Below are positions 17,501-26,219 of a stretch of 64,000 bases of DNA, one piece after another. The translations under genes were made by a program, and so were the position numbers. The DNA is from Thermaurantimonas aggregans (GTDB lineage: Bacteria; Bacteroidota; Bacteroidia; Flavobacteriales; Schleiferiaceae): contig NZ_BHZE01000012.1 in NCBI RefSeq assembly GCF_003851885.1, positions 1-64,000 of the forward strand, written 5' to 3'. The notes beneath the pieces were generated by a model. The model searched no databases. It saw only the letters and a list, made by a program, of their open reading frames with translations, and was not told where the DNA came from. Numbering within the stretch: the stretch's first letter is position 1; each line of letters opens with the position of its first letter.

Positions 17501-17526
17501 ACCCACTCTTAAGAGAGCGGGTTTTT
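17501..17526 (-). terminator. Intrinsic terminator downstream of tRNA-Gln
   Basis: Hairpin with arms ACCCACTCT / AGAGCGGGT (one mismatch), with an A-run on the low-coordinate side that becomes a T-run on the minus strand. It lies directly after the 3' end of the minus-strand tRNA; the T5 on the other side makes weak plus-strand function possible. Confidence 0.7.
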
Positions 17527-17529
17527 ACA

Positions 17530-17603
17530 TGGTTGCCCGAGCTGGATTCGAACCAACACAGACGGAACCAAAATCCGTAGTCCTGCCATTAGACGATCGG
17601 GCA
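17530..17603 (-). tRNA. tRNA-Gln (anticodon TTG)
   Basis: On the minus strand the acceptor arms TGCCCGA / TCGGGCA pair perfectly, the anticodon stem ACGGA / TCCGT encloses loop TTTTGGT with anticodon TTG, and the T arm contains GGTTCGAATCC. The CCA end is encoded. Total 74 bases with CCA. No tRNA neighbours are present. Confidence 0.95.
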
Positions 17604-17669
17604 ATTCCCTGAAATCGGGCTGCAAATATACGAACGAAACTTTTTTGCACAAGTCAAAAGTAATAAATT

Positions 17670-19100
17670 TTAAACGTTCTCAGCCGGAGCCTCAACTTCC
17701 TTATAACCAAAAAGATGCTTCGAACGAATAATCTCTTCTACGCCTTCAGGCAGCATATCGCCCCATCCAGGTTCACCTTTTTTAATCATCCTTAACACTC
17801 TGGGTGAAAAGATGTGTAAAATATTGGGATCATACGTCTCAATGTCTTTGATGCGTCCATTGAAGGTGAGATATTCAAAAAGAGGTCGTAGCCTTGGGTG
17901 TACCCACATGTTTTGAGTGGTTTCCAGCGGACTGTCTTCTGTTGGTTTTGAGGGATATACGTAAATTTTTAAATCACGAGAAAACATAATGCCCATGGCT
18001 TCCAAAATGCCGCCAGGCAATGAGCGATAGTACTTTTCGTTAAAAACGTCCTTTAAGCTTGACACTCCCAAAATGATGCCCATCCGTGCTTTGGTGAACT
18101 CAGAGAAATAGTGCACGAGCTTGTAATACTCTTGAAAGTTGGAAATCAGAACTTTATAGCCAAGCGAACACAATATTTCAGCTCTGTCGAGGAAGTCTTG
18201 CTCATCGATTTCGCCTTCGGCGCGCAGGTTGTTTAGGGTGATTTCAAAGAGTACTTCTACATTGTCTTTTTTCACTCTTGGATCGCGTAAAAAGTATTCA
18301 TAGCCCTTTTTCATCATATCCATGTTTACCTTGGTCACAGGGCGGAAACTTCCGCGAAGGGCAAGAATATTTTTCTTGTACAATAAGCCGGCAGGCAAGA
18401 GGTTGTTGCCATCAGGTCCAAAAATCACAGCATCTGTAAAGCCGTTTTTGATTAGCTGCAAGGAGAGCAAGCGATTGTCCACACCTTCGAAATCAGGACC
18501 CGAAACATTGATCATATCGATCTCAACCTTATCGCGCGACAAGTTGTCGTAGAGTGATTTGAGCAGCTCATTCGGGTCATTGATGATGTGAAAGCAGGCG
18601 TAAATCAAGTTTACCCCCATTATGCCGATGGTCTCTTGCTGCAGAACAGCCTCATTTTCTTTAAGCCTTACGTGAAAAATTACCTCATTGGGCGGACTGT
18701 CAGGTGTCAGCTGAAATTTACAGCCCATCCACCCATGGCCCTTGTAGCGCTTGGCGAAGTCAATGGTCGCTACTGTATTGGCATAAGTAAAGAAGCACTT
18801 ATCCGGATTTTTCGACCGATCGATGCGCTCTTCTACAAGTCTGTATTCTTGCGCAAGCATTTTGCGAAGGCGACTCTCGGTCACATATCGGCCGTCGGGC
18901 TCACGACCATAGATGGCGTCACTAAAGTCCTTGTCGTACGCGCTCATAGCCTTTGCGACCGTTCCTGAAGCACCACCCGCTCTGAAGAAGTGGCGTACTA
19001 CCTCCTGACCAGCACCTATTTCAGCAAAAGTGCCATAAATCTGACTATTGAGGTTAATTTTTAGCGCTTTTTGCTGGGTGGTAAGTATGTAGCGTTCCAT
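17670..19100 (-). CDS. Conserved protein of unknown function (about 476 residues)
   Basis: A soluble-looking 476-residue protein beginning MERYILTTQQKALKINL. No signal peptide or membrane segment. Notable blocks: IYGTFAEIGAGQEVVRHFF, AKAMSAYDKDFSDAIYG, HGWMGCKFQL, and VIFGPDGNNLLPAGLLYKKNILALRG. I remember close relatives in many Bacteroidota with the same opening but know of no experimental function; nucleotide-transferase style names seen for such proteins are not supported by any motif I can find here. The start at 19100 is chosen because a perfect -7 box lies 15 bases upstream, overlapping the alternative ATG at 19118. It is a single gene between tRNA-Gln and the DUF2461 gene. Confidence 0.75.
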   Translation of the reverse strand: MERYILTTQQKALKINLNSQIYGTFAEIGAGQEVVRHFFRAGGASGTVAKAMSAYDKDFSDAIYGREPDGRYVTESRLRKMLAQEYRLVEERIDRSKNPDKCFFTYANTVATIDFAKRYKGHGWMGCKFQLTPDSPPNEVIFHVRLKENEAVLQQETIGIMGVNLIYACFHIINDPNELLKSLYDNLSRDKVEIDMINVSGPDFEGVDNRLLSLQLIKNGFTDAVIFGPDGNNLLPAGLLYKKNILALRGSFRPVTKVNMDMMKKGYEYFLRDPRVKKDNVEVLFEITLNNLRAEGEIDEQDFLDRAEILCSLGYKVLISNFQEYYKLVHYFSEFTKARMGIILGVSSLKDVFNEKYYRSLPGGILEAMGIMFSRDLKIYVYPSKPTEDSPLETTQNMWVHPRLRPLFEYLTFNGRIKDIETYDPNILHIFSPRVLRMIKKGEPGWGDMLPEGVEEIIRSKHLFGYKEVEAPAENV

Positions 19101-19115
19101 ACCGAATGGTTTTAA

Positions 19116-19123
19116 CAAATGTA
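19116..19123 (-). promoter_or_regulatory. Putative -7 promoter element for the 17670-19100 gene
   Basis: Minus strand reads TACATTTG, exact TAnnTTTG, 15 bases before the ATG at 19100. Confidence 0.5.
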
Positions 19124-19149
19124 CGATGTGACCTAGGTAACGTATTGTG

Positions 19150-19860
19150 TTAGATTTTATAAAAAGGCTTTAAAATCACATCAGGCTCGTCGTCAGATTG
19201 TATGGCTCGATTGAGAAATTGGATAAAATGCTTCAGCGGCAAAAGGTGCTCTACAAGCATGGGAAGCGTATCAGGATCTGATAGCTGGCTGTAGTTCAAA
19301 GAGTGTGTAGCCGTAAAAGACTTTAGCTTCAGGTATTTGATGGCCGGATTGCTTTCGTCATATCCTTTAGGGGGTCGAGTCAGCGTCCAGAGCTCTTCGA
19401 AATCCAGATCAGGATAAATCGCTTTAAATTTTTCATCGTTTAAAATTTCAGAAAATTCTTCCCAATAAAGGTCAATGTCGTTTCGGATTTTTTTCAGCAC
19501 ATCAGCAGGAGGCATGTAAACGCCACCACCTACAAAGCTCTCTTCGAGGTCGAAGTGCACGTAGTAGCCGGCTAAGTCGCCCTTGCGACCATCAGGGGCA
19601 AAGCCGAGTGAAACATGGGTTTTATAAGGCCTTTTGTCAGCTGAAAAGCGTATATCGCGGTTTATTCTGAATAGGCATTGAACAGGCTTGGTATTGGCAA
19701 GTTCAGGGTCGTTTGATTTTAACGAGTTTAAAATATACTCAGCCGCTGAGAGCAATTCACGTCGGTACTGCTCATAGGCATCGCGATGTTGCGCAAACCA
19801 TTCTTTGTGATTGTTCTGACGCAATTTTTCTAAAAAAATCAAACTTTCTTCGGAAAGCAT
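19150..19860 (-). CDS. DUF2461 domain-containing protein
   Basis: A 236-residue protein of the DUF2461 family, function unknown. Family hallmarks: LIFLEKLRQNNHKEWFAQHRDAYE at the N-terminus, then RINRDIRFSADKRPYKTHVS, then GYYVHFDLEESFVGGGVYMP. Full length for the family. The ATG at 19860 is chosen because the 31 codons above it lack similarity to the family start. A small basic ORF runs in the opposite direction from 19945. No operon partner. Confidence 0.88.
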   Translation of the reverse strand: MLSEESLIFLEKLRQNNHKEWFAQHRDAYEQYRRELLSAAEYILNSLKSNDPELANTKPVQCLFRINRDIRFSADKRPYKTHVSLGFAPDGRKGDLAGYYVHFDLEESFVGGGVYMPPADVLKKIRNDIDLYWEEFSEILNDEKFKAIYPDLDFEELWTLTRPPKGYDESNPAIKYLKLKSFTATHSLNYSQLSDPDTLPMLVEHLLPLKHFIQFLNRAIQSDDEPDVILKPFYKI

Positions 19861-19944
19861 AAAAATGTATTTAATAATTCGCAATTGAAATAATAGACCA
19901 ATATCAGCCGTTATACAACAAGCAAACAAATTAAATGTGTGCCT

Positions 19945-20094
19945 ATGCAACAAACTGCTACCCCCTCACAAAAAAAATCGCCTAAAAATTCTATAAAGCC
20001 TAAAAAGTCCACCATTGACAGGATTCTTAATTATTCGAAGTCTGTCGTAGTGATTAAATCCGATTTGGGCAAATGGCTTGTTAATCTGAATTAA
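19945..20094 (+). CDS. Small basic protein, 49 residues, hypothetical
   Basis: ATG to TAA gives a 49-residue product with a Lys/Pro/Ser-rich N-terminal half (QKKSPKNSIKPKKS) and a more structured C-terminus (TIDRILNYSKSVVVIKSDLG). The pattern of a basic linker followed by IDxILNYSKS resembles small proteins I have seen next to core genes in Bacteroidota, but I cannot name a family. No SD or promoter decides the start. It may be real or chance. Confidence 0.45.
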   Translation: MQQTATPSQKKSPKNSIKPKKSTIDRILNYSKSVVVIKSDLGKWLVNLN

Positions 20095-20151
20095 CGAATA
20101 ATTAGAACACTTGTAGTGCGTTGAACCTGCCTCTTCAGATGTAGGCTAAGA

Positions 20152-20159
20152 TACTTTTG
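20152..20159 (+). promoter_or_regulatory. Putative -7 promoter element for the TerC gene
   Basis: TACTTTTG, exact TAnnTTTG, 14 bases before the ATG at 20174. Confidence 0.5.
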
Positions 20160-20173
20160 CCTCAAGATACTGT

Positions 20174-21253
20174 ATGAGCGAACAAATTTTTTTTGCTGTA
20201 TTTATTGGGGTTATTTTCCTGATTCTTGCTTTTGATTTAGGCGTTTTCCAGCGAGAAAAACATGAGGTGTCCTTTCGTGAAGCGCTTGTCTGGACATCTG
20301 TTTGGTTTGGGTTATCCATTGGATTTTACTTTTTTTTGAAATTTTACGGTCATTGGATACACAATCCGAAGTCAATTGACGAGATTTTATACATCACAGA
20401 AAAATACCGACAAAAACTGGACATTACAGGTTTGAGCTTCGACCAGGCCCTGCAGAGATATCGGAATCTCATCGCTTTGGAGTATCTGACAGGTTATTTT
20501 ATCGAGTACAGCCTTTCGGCCGACAATCTGTTTGTGATTTTATTGATATTCAGAAATTTTGGGGTGCGAAAAAGGGATTACAAGACCATTTTGATCTGGG
20601 GCATCCTAGGGGCTGTCATCTTTCGATTCACCTTTATTTTTCTTGGGGCGGAGTTGATTCAGCGGTTTCACTTTTTGCTGTACCTATTTGGTGCATTTCT
20701 GATGTATTCGGGATTTAAGGTGCTGACCAGCAAGAAGGGAGACGAAGACATCACCCCCGAAGGTCATCCACTGGTGAGGCTCACCAGCAAGTATCTCAAC
20801 GTATTTCCACGCAATGTGAAGTCGCTGCTCATGTTTCGCCACCCCGACGACCGAAAGACGTACGTCACTCCACTTTTTATTGTACTTCTGTTGGTGGAAT
20901 TCAGCGATATCATCTTTGCTGTGGACAGCGTTCCGGCCATTTTTTCCATCACGTTAGACCCGTATATCGTCTTTTTTTCCAATATTTTTGCTATTTTGGG
21001 ACTTAGGAGTTTGTTTTTTCTGTTGGCCAAGGTGGTCGATTTATTTCACTACTTGACGTATGGGCTTGGTATATTATTGATTTTCATTGGCCTTAAATTA
21101 GTATTTGAGCACTACTTCGACCTGTGGGGCATCCAGGCCTTTGAGTCGTTGATGGTAGTGGTATTGATACTCGCTCTTTCAATTGCTGCCAGTCTGATTC
21201 GCAGCAGGGTGTTGATTTGGAAGGATAAAAAATCCCGGCCTTCTCTAAAGTAA
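20174..21253 (+). CDS. TerC/Alx family integral membrane protein
   Basis: A 359-residue polytopic membrane protein of the TerC/Alx family; characterised members are linked to Mn2+ export and metal homeostasis, and others to tellurite resistance. About eight hydrophobic helices. Signature segments: SLSADNLFVILLIFRNFGV (residues about 113-131) and VEFSDIIFAVDSVPAIFSIT, each with the acidic residues conserved in the family. It is likely monocistronic and faces the minus-strand gene at 21298. Its final codons overlap a minus-strand terminator hairpin, and its last 90 bases are duplicated 1860 bases downstream. No alx-type pH-responsive leader is visible. Substrate inferred only from family. Confidence 0.9.
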   Translation: MSEQIFFAVFIGVIFLILAFDLGVFQREKHEVSFREALVWTSVWFGLSIGFYFFLKFYGHWIHNPKSIDEILYITEKYRQKLDITGLSFDQALQRYRNLIALEYLTGYFIEYSLSADNLFVILLIFRNFGVRKRDYKTILIWGILGAVIFRFTFIFLGAELIQRFHFLLYLFGAFLMYSGFKVLTSKKGDEDITPEGHPLVRLTSKYLNVFPRNVKSLLMFRHPDDRKTYVTPLFIVLLLVEFSDIIFAVDSVPAIFSITLDPYIVFFSNIFAILGLRSLFFLLAKVVDLFHYLTYGLGILLIFIGLKLVFEHYFDLWGIQAFESLMVVVLILALSIAASLIRSRVLIWKDKKSRPSLK

Positions 21254-21585
21254 AGAAAACCGGGATTCTGTAGAAATTTGCCTTTGGCTCGGCTACATTA
21301 AAACGTCAGCATAAAGCCTATGTAGTTATTCCACCTTTCACTACCGGAGCCCAAATCGAGATGAAATCGAACGCCAATTTCCCGCATTTTATTTTCTGAA
21401 GTAAGCGTCCCTAAAGAGAAGCCCGGAATGAAGAAAAAGCGCGGACGGATATTCTCTTGAAGAATGGTTGCCGAGCCCAATCCGGAAAACAGATTTATAA
21501 AGAATTTTTCTGTAATTCTGTAGGAGTAGCGCAAGTTTACGTTGTATTGGACAAATAGGTTTACATCCGACGAAGTTTGTTGGAA
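21162..21585. repeat. Segmental duplication, copy A (3' end of terC plus 3' half of the 21298 gene)
   Basis: This stretch recurs at 23022-23445 with a constant offset of 1860 bases. Positions 21241-21478 are base-for-base identical in the two copies; the first 80 bases differ at three sites, and beyond 21478 identity falls markedly, with no indel visible. Confidence 0.9.
21227..21267 (-). terminator. Terminator for the 21298 gene, inside the terC 3' end
   Basis: Outer stem AATCCCGG / CCGGGATT with an inner TTCT / AGAA pairing; on the minus strand it is followed by six T. It lies 30 bases after the minus-strand stop at 21298 and overlaps the last codons of terC. The same hairpin is present in the duplicated copy at 23087-23127. 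Confidence 0.7.
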
Positions 21586-21846
21586 AGCGCCAAATTGCAT
21601 GGTATTTTGTACAGATAGGAGATTTCGATTTCTGTCGTCCAAATACGTAGCTGAAATAAAATCATTAAAAAAACCGTAGTAAAAGCCAGCGTACCCTACA
21701 TTGTCGATGTTCAGCTGTATAAAGGCAAATTCCGGTGTTGCCTTTGGAATCGTTTCAGATAAAGTTTTTTGGGCATTTAATTGTTGAACAAGAAACAATG
21801 CTGGGATTAAAATTCCAATATTTTTACAGAAATTCGAATTTTTCAT
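21298..21846 (-). CDS. Secreted or outer-membrane beta-barrel-like protein, family unknown
   Basis: A 182-residue protein with signal peptide (NIGILIPALFLVQQLNAQ, cleavage after LNAQ). The mature part alternates hydrophobic and polar residues, is rich in aromatic residues (GYAGFYYGFFNDF, LRYSYRITEKFF) and ends in a terminal Phe (YIGFMLTF), as outer-membrane beta-barrels do. Specific family not recognised. It is preceded by a predicted lipoprotein gene ending 16 bases upstream on the same strand, so the two probably form an operon. Its 3' half is duplicated at 23158-23445 as a pseudogene with an in-frame stop. Confidence 0.7.
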   Translation of the reverse strand: MKNSNFCKNIGILIPALFLVQQLNAQKTLSETIPKATPEFAFIQLNIDNVGYAGFYYGFFNDFISATYLDDRNRNLLSVQNTMQFGAFQQTSSDVNLFVQYNVNLRYSYRITEKFFINLFSGLGSATILQENIRPRFFFIPGFSLGTLTSENKMREIGVRFHLDLGSGSERWNNYIGFMLTF

Positions 21847-21862
21847 ACCTTCAATTTTTTAT

Positions 21863-22672
21863 TTATAAATTTTCTCTTACAAGAGCTGAACCATAAGTTG
21901 AAATTTGTCCACCTGTGTATGCACCAACTGCATAGCCTAAAATGCCTCCTCCAAGGTAGCCGCCTATTAAATAATCGCATGCGTAACCAGCTACATCTGC
22001 TGTAACTACGGCAAAGCCTTTTAATATTTTACCCCAAGGAATTCTTGCGTTTGAAATTAAGTTGTCTGAATTTATATAATTTAATACATAAGGATAAAAA
22101 GGATTGGATATATCACCTTTCATTATTTCTGTCCAATAAAATAATGAATGTCTAAATACTGATGTCATCCCCAATATTAATTTCAATTCGTAATCAATTA
22201 GATTATTACTACTAATAATAGTATTTTCTAAATATTTAATTTCGTTTATTATATCTTCTAAATTTTCTAAATCGTACTCACGATTTAAAATGTTGAGAAT
22301 TTCATCATAGTATGATTTAAAATTTAGACTTAAATCATATTGCTCAATTAGCAAATTAATTAAACCATCAAAATTTGAAGAAGAGGAATAATACCATGAT
22401 AATGATGCTAATGAATCAATGATATTGCCATCTAGATGATAATCAATATCTTTATTATAATAACTATCATAGAAATTCTTAATGTTCATGCCTAAATCTA
22501 TTGTATCAAATCCTTCAAGTGTGGTTAAGTAATCAAGACATAAATTATGTAAAATTCCTATGGAGTCATAAATATTATTTTGATTTTCAACAAAAGATGG
22601 ACTTGAGTAAGATTTATCTTTTAAATTAACTAAATTTATTTCATTTTTTTTACAACCTAATAAAAAAAGCAC
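21863..22672 (-). CDS. Predicted lipoprotein with glycine-zipper C-terminus; no normal start codon
   Basis: About 269 residues from the only usable in-frame initiator, a GTG. That start leaves just MLFLLGC before the lipobox Cys, too short for a signal peptide. Extending the frame upstream gives an ideal lipoprotein signal (KKSSKYIKFFILGNILFVLFLLGC) but contains no ATG, GTG or TTG back to a TGA beyond the 13-bp repeats; ATT would be the only nearby alternative. The body is very AT-rich (Asn/Asp/Ile/Leu/Tyr). The C-terminus has a glycine-rich hydrophobic segment (GGYLGGGILGYAVGAYTGG). Operon with the 21298 gene. Either the start was lost, or expression needs a change in the repeat. Family not recognised. 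Confidence 0.6.
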   Translation of the reverse strand: MLFLLGCKKNEINLVNLKDKSYSSPSFVENQNNIYDSIGILHNLCLDYLTTLEGFDTIDLGMNIKNFYDSYYNKDIDYHLDGNIIDSLASLSWYYSSSSNFDGLINLLIEQYDLSLNFKSYYDEILNILNREYDLENLEDIINEIKYLENTIISSNNLIDYELKLILGMTSVFRHSLFYWTEIMKGDISNPFYPYVLNYINSDNLISNARIPWGKILKGFAVVTADVAGYACDYLIGGYLGGGILGYAVGAYTGGQISTYGSALVRENL

Positions 22673-22750
22673 AAAAAGTATATTACCTAGTATAAAGAAT
22701 TTAATATATTTTGAACTTTTTTTAATTAAATATCTGTCGAATAAAATAAT

Positions 22751-22835
22751 TTGAAGTTTCCGGTTGAAGTTTCCGGTTGAAGTTTCCGGTTGAAGTTTCC
22801 GGTTGAAGTTTCCGGTTGAAGTTTCCGGTTGAAGT
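22751..22835. repeat. 13-bp tandem repeat, six full copies plus 7 bases
   Basis: The unit TTGAAGTTTCCGG is repeated perfectly six times, followed by TTGAAGT. No spacer is present, so this is not a CRISPR. The array is about 80 bases upstream of the GTG of the predicted lipoprotein gene and is free of stop codons in all three minus-strand frames. The unit length is not a multiple of three, so loss or gain of a copy shifts the frame. Confidence 0.97.
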
Positions 22836-23021
22836 CTAAATTTGCTTTCAAAATTTATAAATTTTGATTTTCAAAAATATAAAGATATTATTTATTAAAA
22901 AATAAAAAAAATTTAACAGATTTAAATTTAATACATAATTAACATTTTTTGTCAACCAATCAGTTATTAATTGAAGATTCTAAGCTTTTTTTAACTCTCT
23001 TACAATCCTTGTTTGAGTTAA

Positions 23022-23113
23022 TATTGATACTCGCTCTTTCAATTGCTGCCAGTCTGATTCGCAGCAGAGTACTGATTTGGAAGGATAAAAAATCCCGGCC
23101 TTCTCTAAAGTAA
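23022..23113 (+). pseudogene. Detached 3' end of terC (second copy)
   Basis: These 92 bases repeat the last codons of terC, reading LILALSIAASLIRSRVLIWK up to the same stop, with three substitutions in the codons for RVL. There is no start codon or upstream terC sequence, so this is a remnant left by a duplication. Confidence 0.85.
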
Positions 23114-23157
23114 AGAAAACCGGGATTCTGTAGAAATTTGCCTTTGGCTCGGCTACA

Positions 23158-23445
23158 TTAAAACGTCAGCATAAAGCCTATGTAGTTATTCCACCTTTCA
23201 CTACCGGAGCCCAAATCGAGATGAAATCGAACGCCAATTTCCCGCATTTTATTTTCTGAAGTAAGCGTCCCTAAAGAGAAGCCCGGAATGAAGAAAAAGC
23301 GCGGACGGATATTCTCTTGAAGAATGGTTGCCGAGCCCGATCCGAAAAAAAGATTTAGAATGAATTTTTCGTCAATTCTGTAGGATTAGCGCACATTTAT
23401 ACTGTATTGAGCAAACAGGTTTATATCCGAAGAAGTTAAGTTAGT
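23158..23445 (-). pseudogene. Truncated copy of the 21298 outer-membrane-like gene
   Basis: The C-terminal 60 residues (ending SERWNNYIGFMLTF) are identical to the intact gene. Further upstream the copy has diverged, and a TAA replaces the Tyr codon of the LRYSYRI segment. No signal peptide or start remains. Because the diverged part looks like an older paralog and the identical part like a recent copy, gene conversion is plausible. Confidence 0.8.
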
Positions 23446-23556
23446 ATGTGTCAAATTGACAATTTATAATAGGTTTTAGTGAAAATTACAGCCATTTTGT
23501 CGTGTTTTTCACAATGGATAAATCCTTGTTAATAGCTTGTGGAAAACTTTTTAAAT

Positions 23557-26166
23557 ATGAATCTCAACAATCTAACCATAAAATCGCAGGAAGTGCTGCA
23601 AGAGGCCCGCACCATAGCTTCTGAGCGCTCCCATCAGGCAATTGACAACATCCACTTGCTGCAGGCAATGCTGGAAGAAGAAAGCGGCTTTACCAAATCG
23701 CTGCTTGGCAAGATGAGTGTGCCTGTAGCCACCGTAGAACAGGCTGTACGTCGTACTCTCGATAGCATACCTAAGGTTCAGGGTGGGGAGGCGTACTTCA
23801 GCCGCTCCATTTCTGATGCCCTGAATTATGCCACTAAGGCGGCTAAAGAAATGGGAGATGAATACGTCACCCTCGAACACTTGCTTCTCGGCATTGTAAA
23901 GAGCAACGACACAGCCTCGCGCATCCTGAAAGACGCCGGTGTGACTGAAAAAGACCTGCTTCGCACCATTCAGACTGTGCGTGGGGGTAGCAAGGCTACA
24001 TCAGCCAGTGTAGAAGACACCCATAATGCCCTGAGCAAATACGCCAAAAACCTCAACGCTCTGGCGCGAGAAAACAAACTCGACCCAGTCATCGGCCGAG
24101 ATGAAGAAATCAGACGTGTGCTACAAATCCTCTCACGTCGTACCAAAAACAACCCAATCCTGATCGGTGAGCCGGGTGTGGGTAAGACGGCCATCGTAGA
24201 AGGCATGGCACACCGCATCATCAATGGCGATGTGCCCGAAAACCTCAAAGACAAAGTGATTTACGCCCTCGATATGGGTGCCCTCATAGCCGGAGCGAAG
24301 TACAAAGGCGAATTTGAAGAGCGCCTGAAAGCCGTAGTAAAGGAAGTAACCCAGAGCGACGGCCAGATCGTACTCTTCATCGATGAAATTCACACCCTCG
24401 TGGGAGCCGGAGGTGGAGAGGGCGCCATGGATGCCGCAAACATCCTGAAACCCGCTCTAGCCCGTGGTGAGCTGCGCGCCATAGGTGCTACCACCTTGGG
24501 CGAATACCAGAAGTATTTCGAGAAAGACAAAGCTCTGGAACGCCGATTCCAGAAAGTGCTGGTCGATGAACCTCAGCCCGAAGATGCCATCGCCATCCTG
24601 CGCGGTATAAAAGACCGCTACGAAATGCACCACAAAGTGCGCATCAAGGACGAAGCCATCGTAGCTGCTGTGGAACTTTCAACCCGATACATCACTGACC
24701 GATTCTTGCCCGACAAGGCCATCGACCTGATGGACGAGGCCGCTTCGCGCCTGCGCATGCAGATCAACAGTAAACCCGAGGAAATCGACGACCTCGACCG
24801 CAAAATTCGTCAGCTCGAAATCGAGCTAGAGGCTATGAAGCGCGAAAACGACGAGCGCAGAATCGCCCTCATCCGCGAAGAGCTGGCCGAACTCAACGAA
24901 AAACGCTCTGCCCTGAATGCCGCCTGGATGCGTGAAAAAGAGGCTATCGAACATCTGCAAGGCCTGAAAAAGCAACTCGAAGACCTGCGTATTCAAGCCG
25001 AAGCTGCCGAGCGCGCCGGCGATTACGGCCGTGTGGCTGAGATTCGCTACGGCAGAATCAAAGATGTCGAAAATCAACTCAAAGCCGCAGAGCGTCAGCT
25101 GAACGAACAAGGCAACCGCTTCATAAAAGAAGAAGTCGATGCCCAGGAAATTGCCGAAGTCGTTTCGCGCTGGACTGGCATACCGGTTTCAAAAATGCTG
25201 GAAAGCGAACGCGAGAAGCTGCTGCGACTGGAGGATGAGCTCCACAAGCGCGTCGTGGGACAAGATGAGGCCATTGCTGCCGTAGCCGATGCCATTCGCC
25301 GAAGCCGAGCTGGACTGCAAGACCCGCGCCGGCCGATTGGTTCCTTCATCTTCCTCGGTACTACTGGTGTAGGTAAGACTGAGCTGGCCCGAGCTCTGGC
25401 TGAAATTCTCTTCAACGACGAAAAGGCCATGGTACGGCTCGATATGAGCGAATACCAGGAGCGCCATACCGTGAGCCGGCTGATCGGTGCGCCTCCGGGC
25501 TATGTGGGCTACGACGAAGGGGGGCAACTCACCGAAGCCGTGCGCCACAGACCTTACAGCATTGTGCTGCTCGACGAGATCGAAAAGGCGCACCCCGATG
25601 TGTTTAACATTCTGCTTCAGGTACTCGACGATGGTCGCCTCACCGACTCAAAAGGCCGCACCGTAAACTTCAAGAACACCATCATTATCATGACCTCCAA
25701 CATGGGCTCACACCTCATACAAGAGCGTATGGAAGAGATGGCTACCGGCAACCGCGAATTCATTCTCGAGCGCCTGCGCGACGAAGTCTTTGAACTGCTC
25801 AAGCGCAACATACGGCCAGAATTCCTGAACCGAATCGACGAAGTCATCATGTTTGCCCCGCTGAGCCGTGAACAAATGACCGACATCGTACGCCTGCGCC
25901 TCAACGAGGTGAAAAAGGTGCTCGAGCAGCAGCATATTACTCTGGAATACACCGATGCAGCCGTCAGCTATCTGGCCGAAGTAGGCTACGATCCGCAGTT
26001 TGGTGCCCGGCCGGTGAAGCGCGTCATTCAGAAGCGCGTGCTCAATCAGCTGAGCAAAGAGATCTTAGCCGGTCGCGTCACTCCTGAGAGCGTCATCTTA
26101 CTCGACCACGACGGTACCGACTTTGTGTTTACCAACATCGAAGTGCCTGAAATCACGGAAGAATAA
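23557..26166 (+). CDS. clpB: ATP-dependent chaperone ClpB
   Basis: An 869-residue Hsp100 disaggregase that works with DnaK to resolubilise aggregated proteins. Order of domains: double Clp-N repeat (residues 1-150), AAA+ domain 1 with Walker A GEPGVGKT (204-211) and Walker B VLFIDEIH, the ClpB-specific coiled-coil middle domain (about 400-530), AAA+ domain 2 with Walker A GTTGVGKT (601-608) and [11 protein letters not shown], and a C-terminal D2-small domain. Length is normal. The ATG at 23557 is preferred to an upstream GTG at 23539 because the family begins with the N-domain helix ([14 protein letters not shown]). Monocistronic, with a strong terminator. I see no CIRCE or other heat-shock operator in the 110 bases upstream. 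Confidence 0.97.
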   Translation: MNLNNLTIKSQEVLQEARTIASERSHQAIDNIHLLQAMLEEESGFTKSLLGKMSVPVATVEQAVRRTLDSIPKVQGGEAYFSRSISDALNYATKAAKEMGDEYVTLEHLLLGIVKSNDTASRILKDAGVTEKDLLRTIQTVRGGSKATSASVEDTHNALSKYAKNLNALARENKLDPVIGRDEEIRRVLQILSRRTKNNPILIGEPGVGKTAIVEGMAHRIINGDVPENLKDKVIYALDMGALIAGAKYKGEFEERLKAVVKEVTQSDGQIVLFIDEIHTLVGAGGGEGAMDAANILKPALARGELRAIGATTLGEYQKYFEKDKALERRFQKVLVDEPQPEDAIAILRGIKDRYEMHHKVRIKDEAIVAAVELSTRYITDRFLPDKAIDLMDEAASRLRMQINSKPEEIDDLDRKIRQLEIELEAMKRENDERRIALIREELAELNEKRSALNAAWMREKEAIEHLQGLKKQLEDLRIQAEAAERAGDYGRVAEIRYGRIKDVENQLKAAERQLNEQGNRFIKEEVDAQEIAEVVSRWTGIPVSKMLESEREKLLRLEDELHKRVVGQDEAIAAVADAIRRSRAGLQDPRRPIGSFIFLGTTGVGKTELARALAEILFNDEKAMVRLDMSEYQERHTVSRLIGAPPGYVGYDEGGQLTEAVRHRPYSIVLLDEIEKAHPDVFNILLQVLDDGRLTDSKGRTVNFKNTIIIMTSNMGSHLIQERMEEMATGNREFILERLRDEVFELLKRNIRPEFLNRIDEVIMFAPLSREQMTDIVRLRLNEVKKVLEQQHITLEYTDAAVSYLAEVGYDPQFGARPVKRVIQKRVLNQLSKEILAGRVTPESVILLDHDGTDFVFTNIEVPEITEE

Positions 26167-26190
26167 TTCTTATAACCCTACTCAAAAAAA

Positions 26191-26219
26191 CCTGCCGCTT
26201 GCAAGCGGCAGGTTTTTTT
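26191..26219. terminator. Bidirectional terminator between clpB and the 26218 gene
   Basis: Ten-bp perfect stem CCTGCCGCTT / AAGCGGCAGG with GC loop, seven A on one side and seven T on the other. The TAA of the minus-strand gene lies inside the final T-run. Confidence 0.9.

Larger units (their letters stand above)
23022..23445. repeat. Segmental duplication, copy B
   Basis: Second copy of 21162-21585, ending just before the clpB promoter region. It carries the terC tail, the minus-strand terminator hairpin and a truncated copy of the 21298 gene. The boundary on the low side is sharp at 23022; on the high side similarity fades near 23445. Confidence 0.9.

Noticed and set aside
20095-20173. 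alx-type pH-sensing riboswitch before terC
   Set aside because: The -7 box is only 14 bases from the ATG, leaving no room for a structured leader.
22751-22835. CRISPR-like array
   Set aside because: The units are 13 bases, perfectly abutting and have no spacers; no cas genes are nearby.
21162-23445. Insertion sequence or integrative element flanked by direct repeats
   Set aside because: No transposase or integrase ORF lies between the copies and the repeat contains pieces of coding genes, so a duplication is a better explanation.
23446-23556. CIRCE or HrcA operator before clpB
   Set aside because: No TTAGCACTC-type inverted repeat is present in the upstream region.
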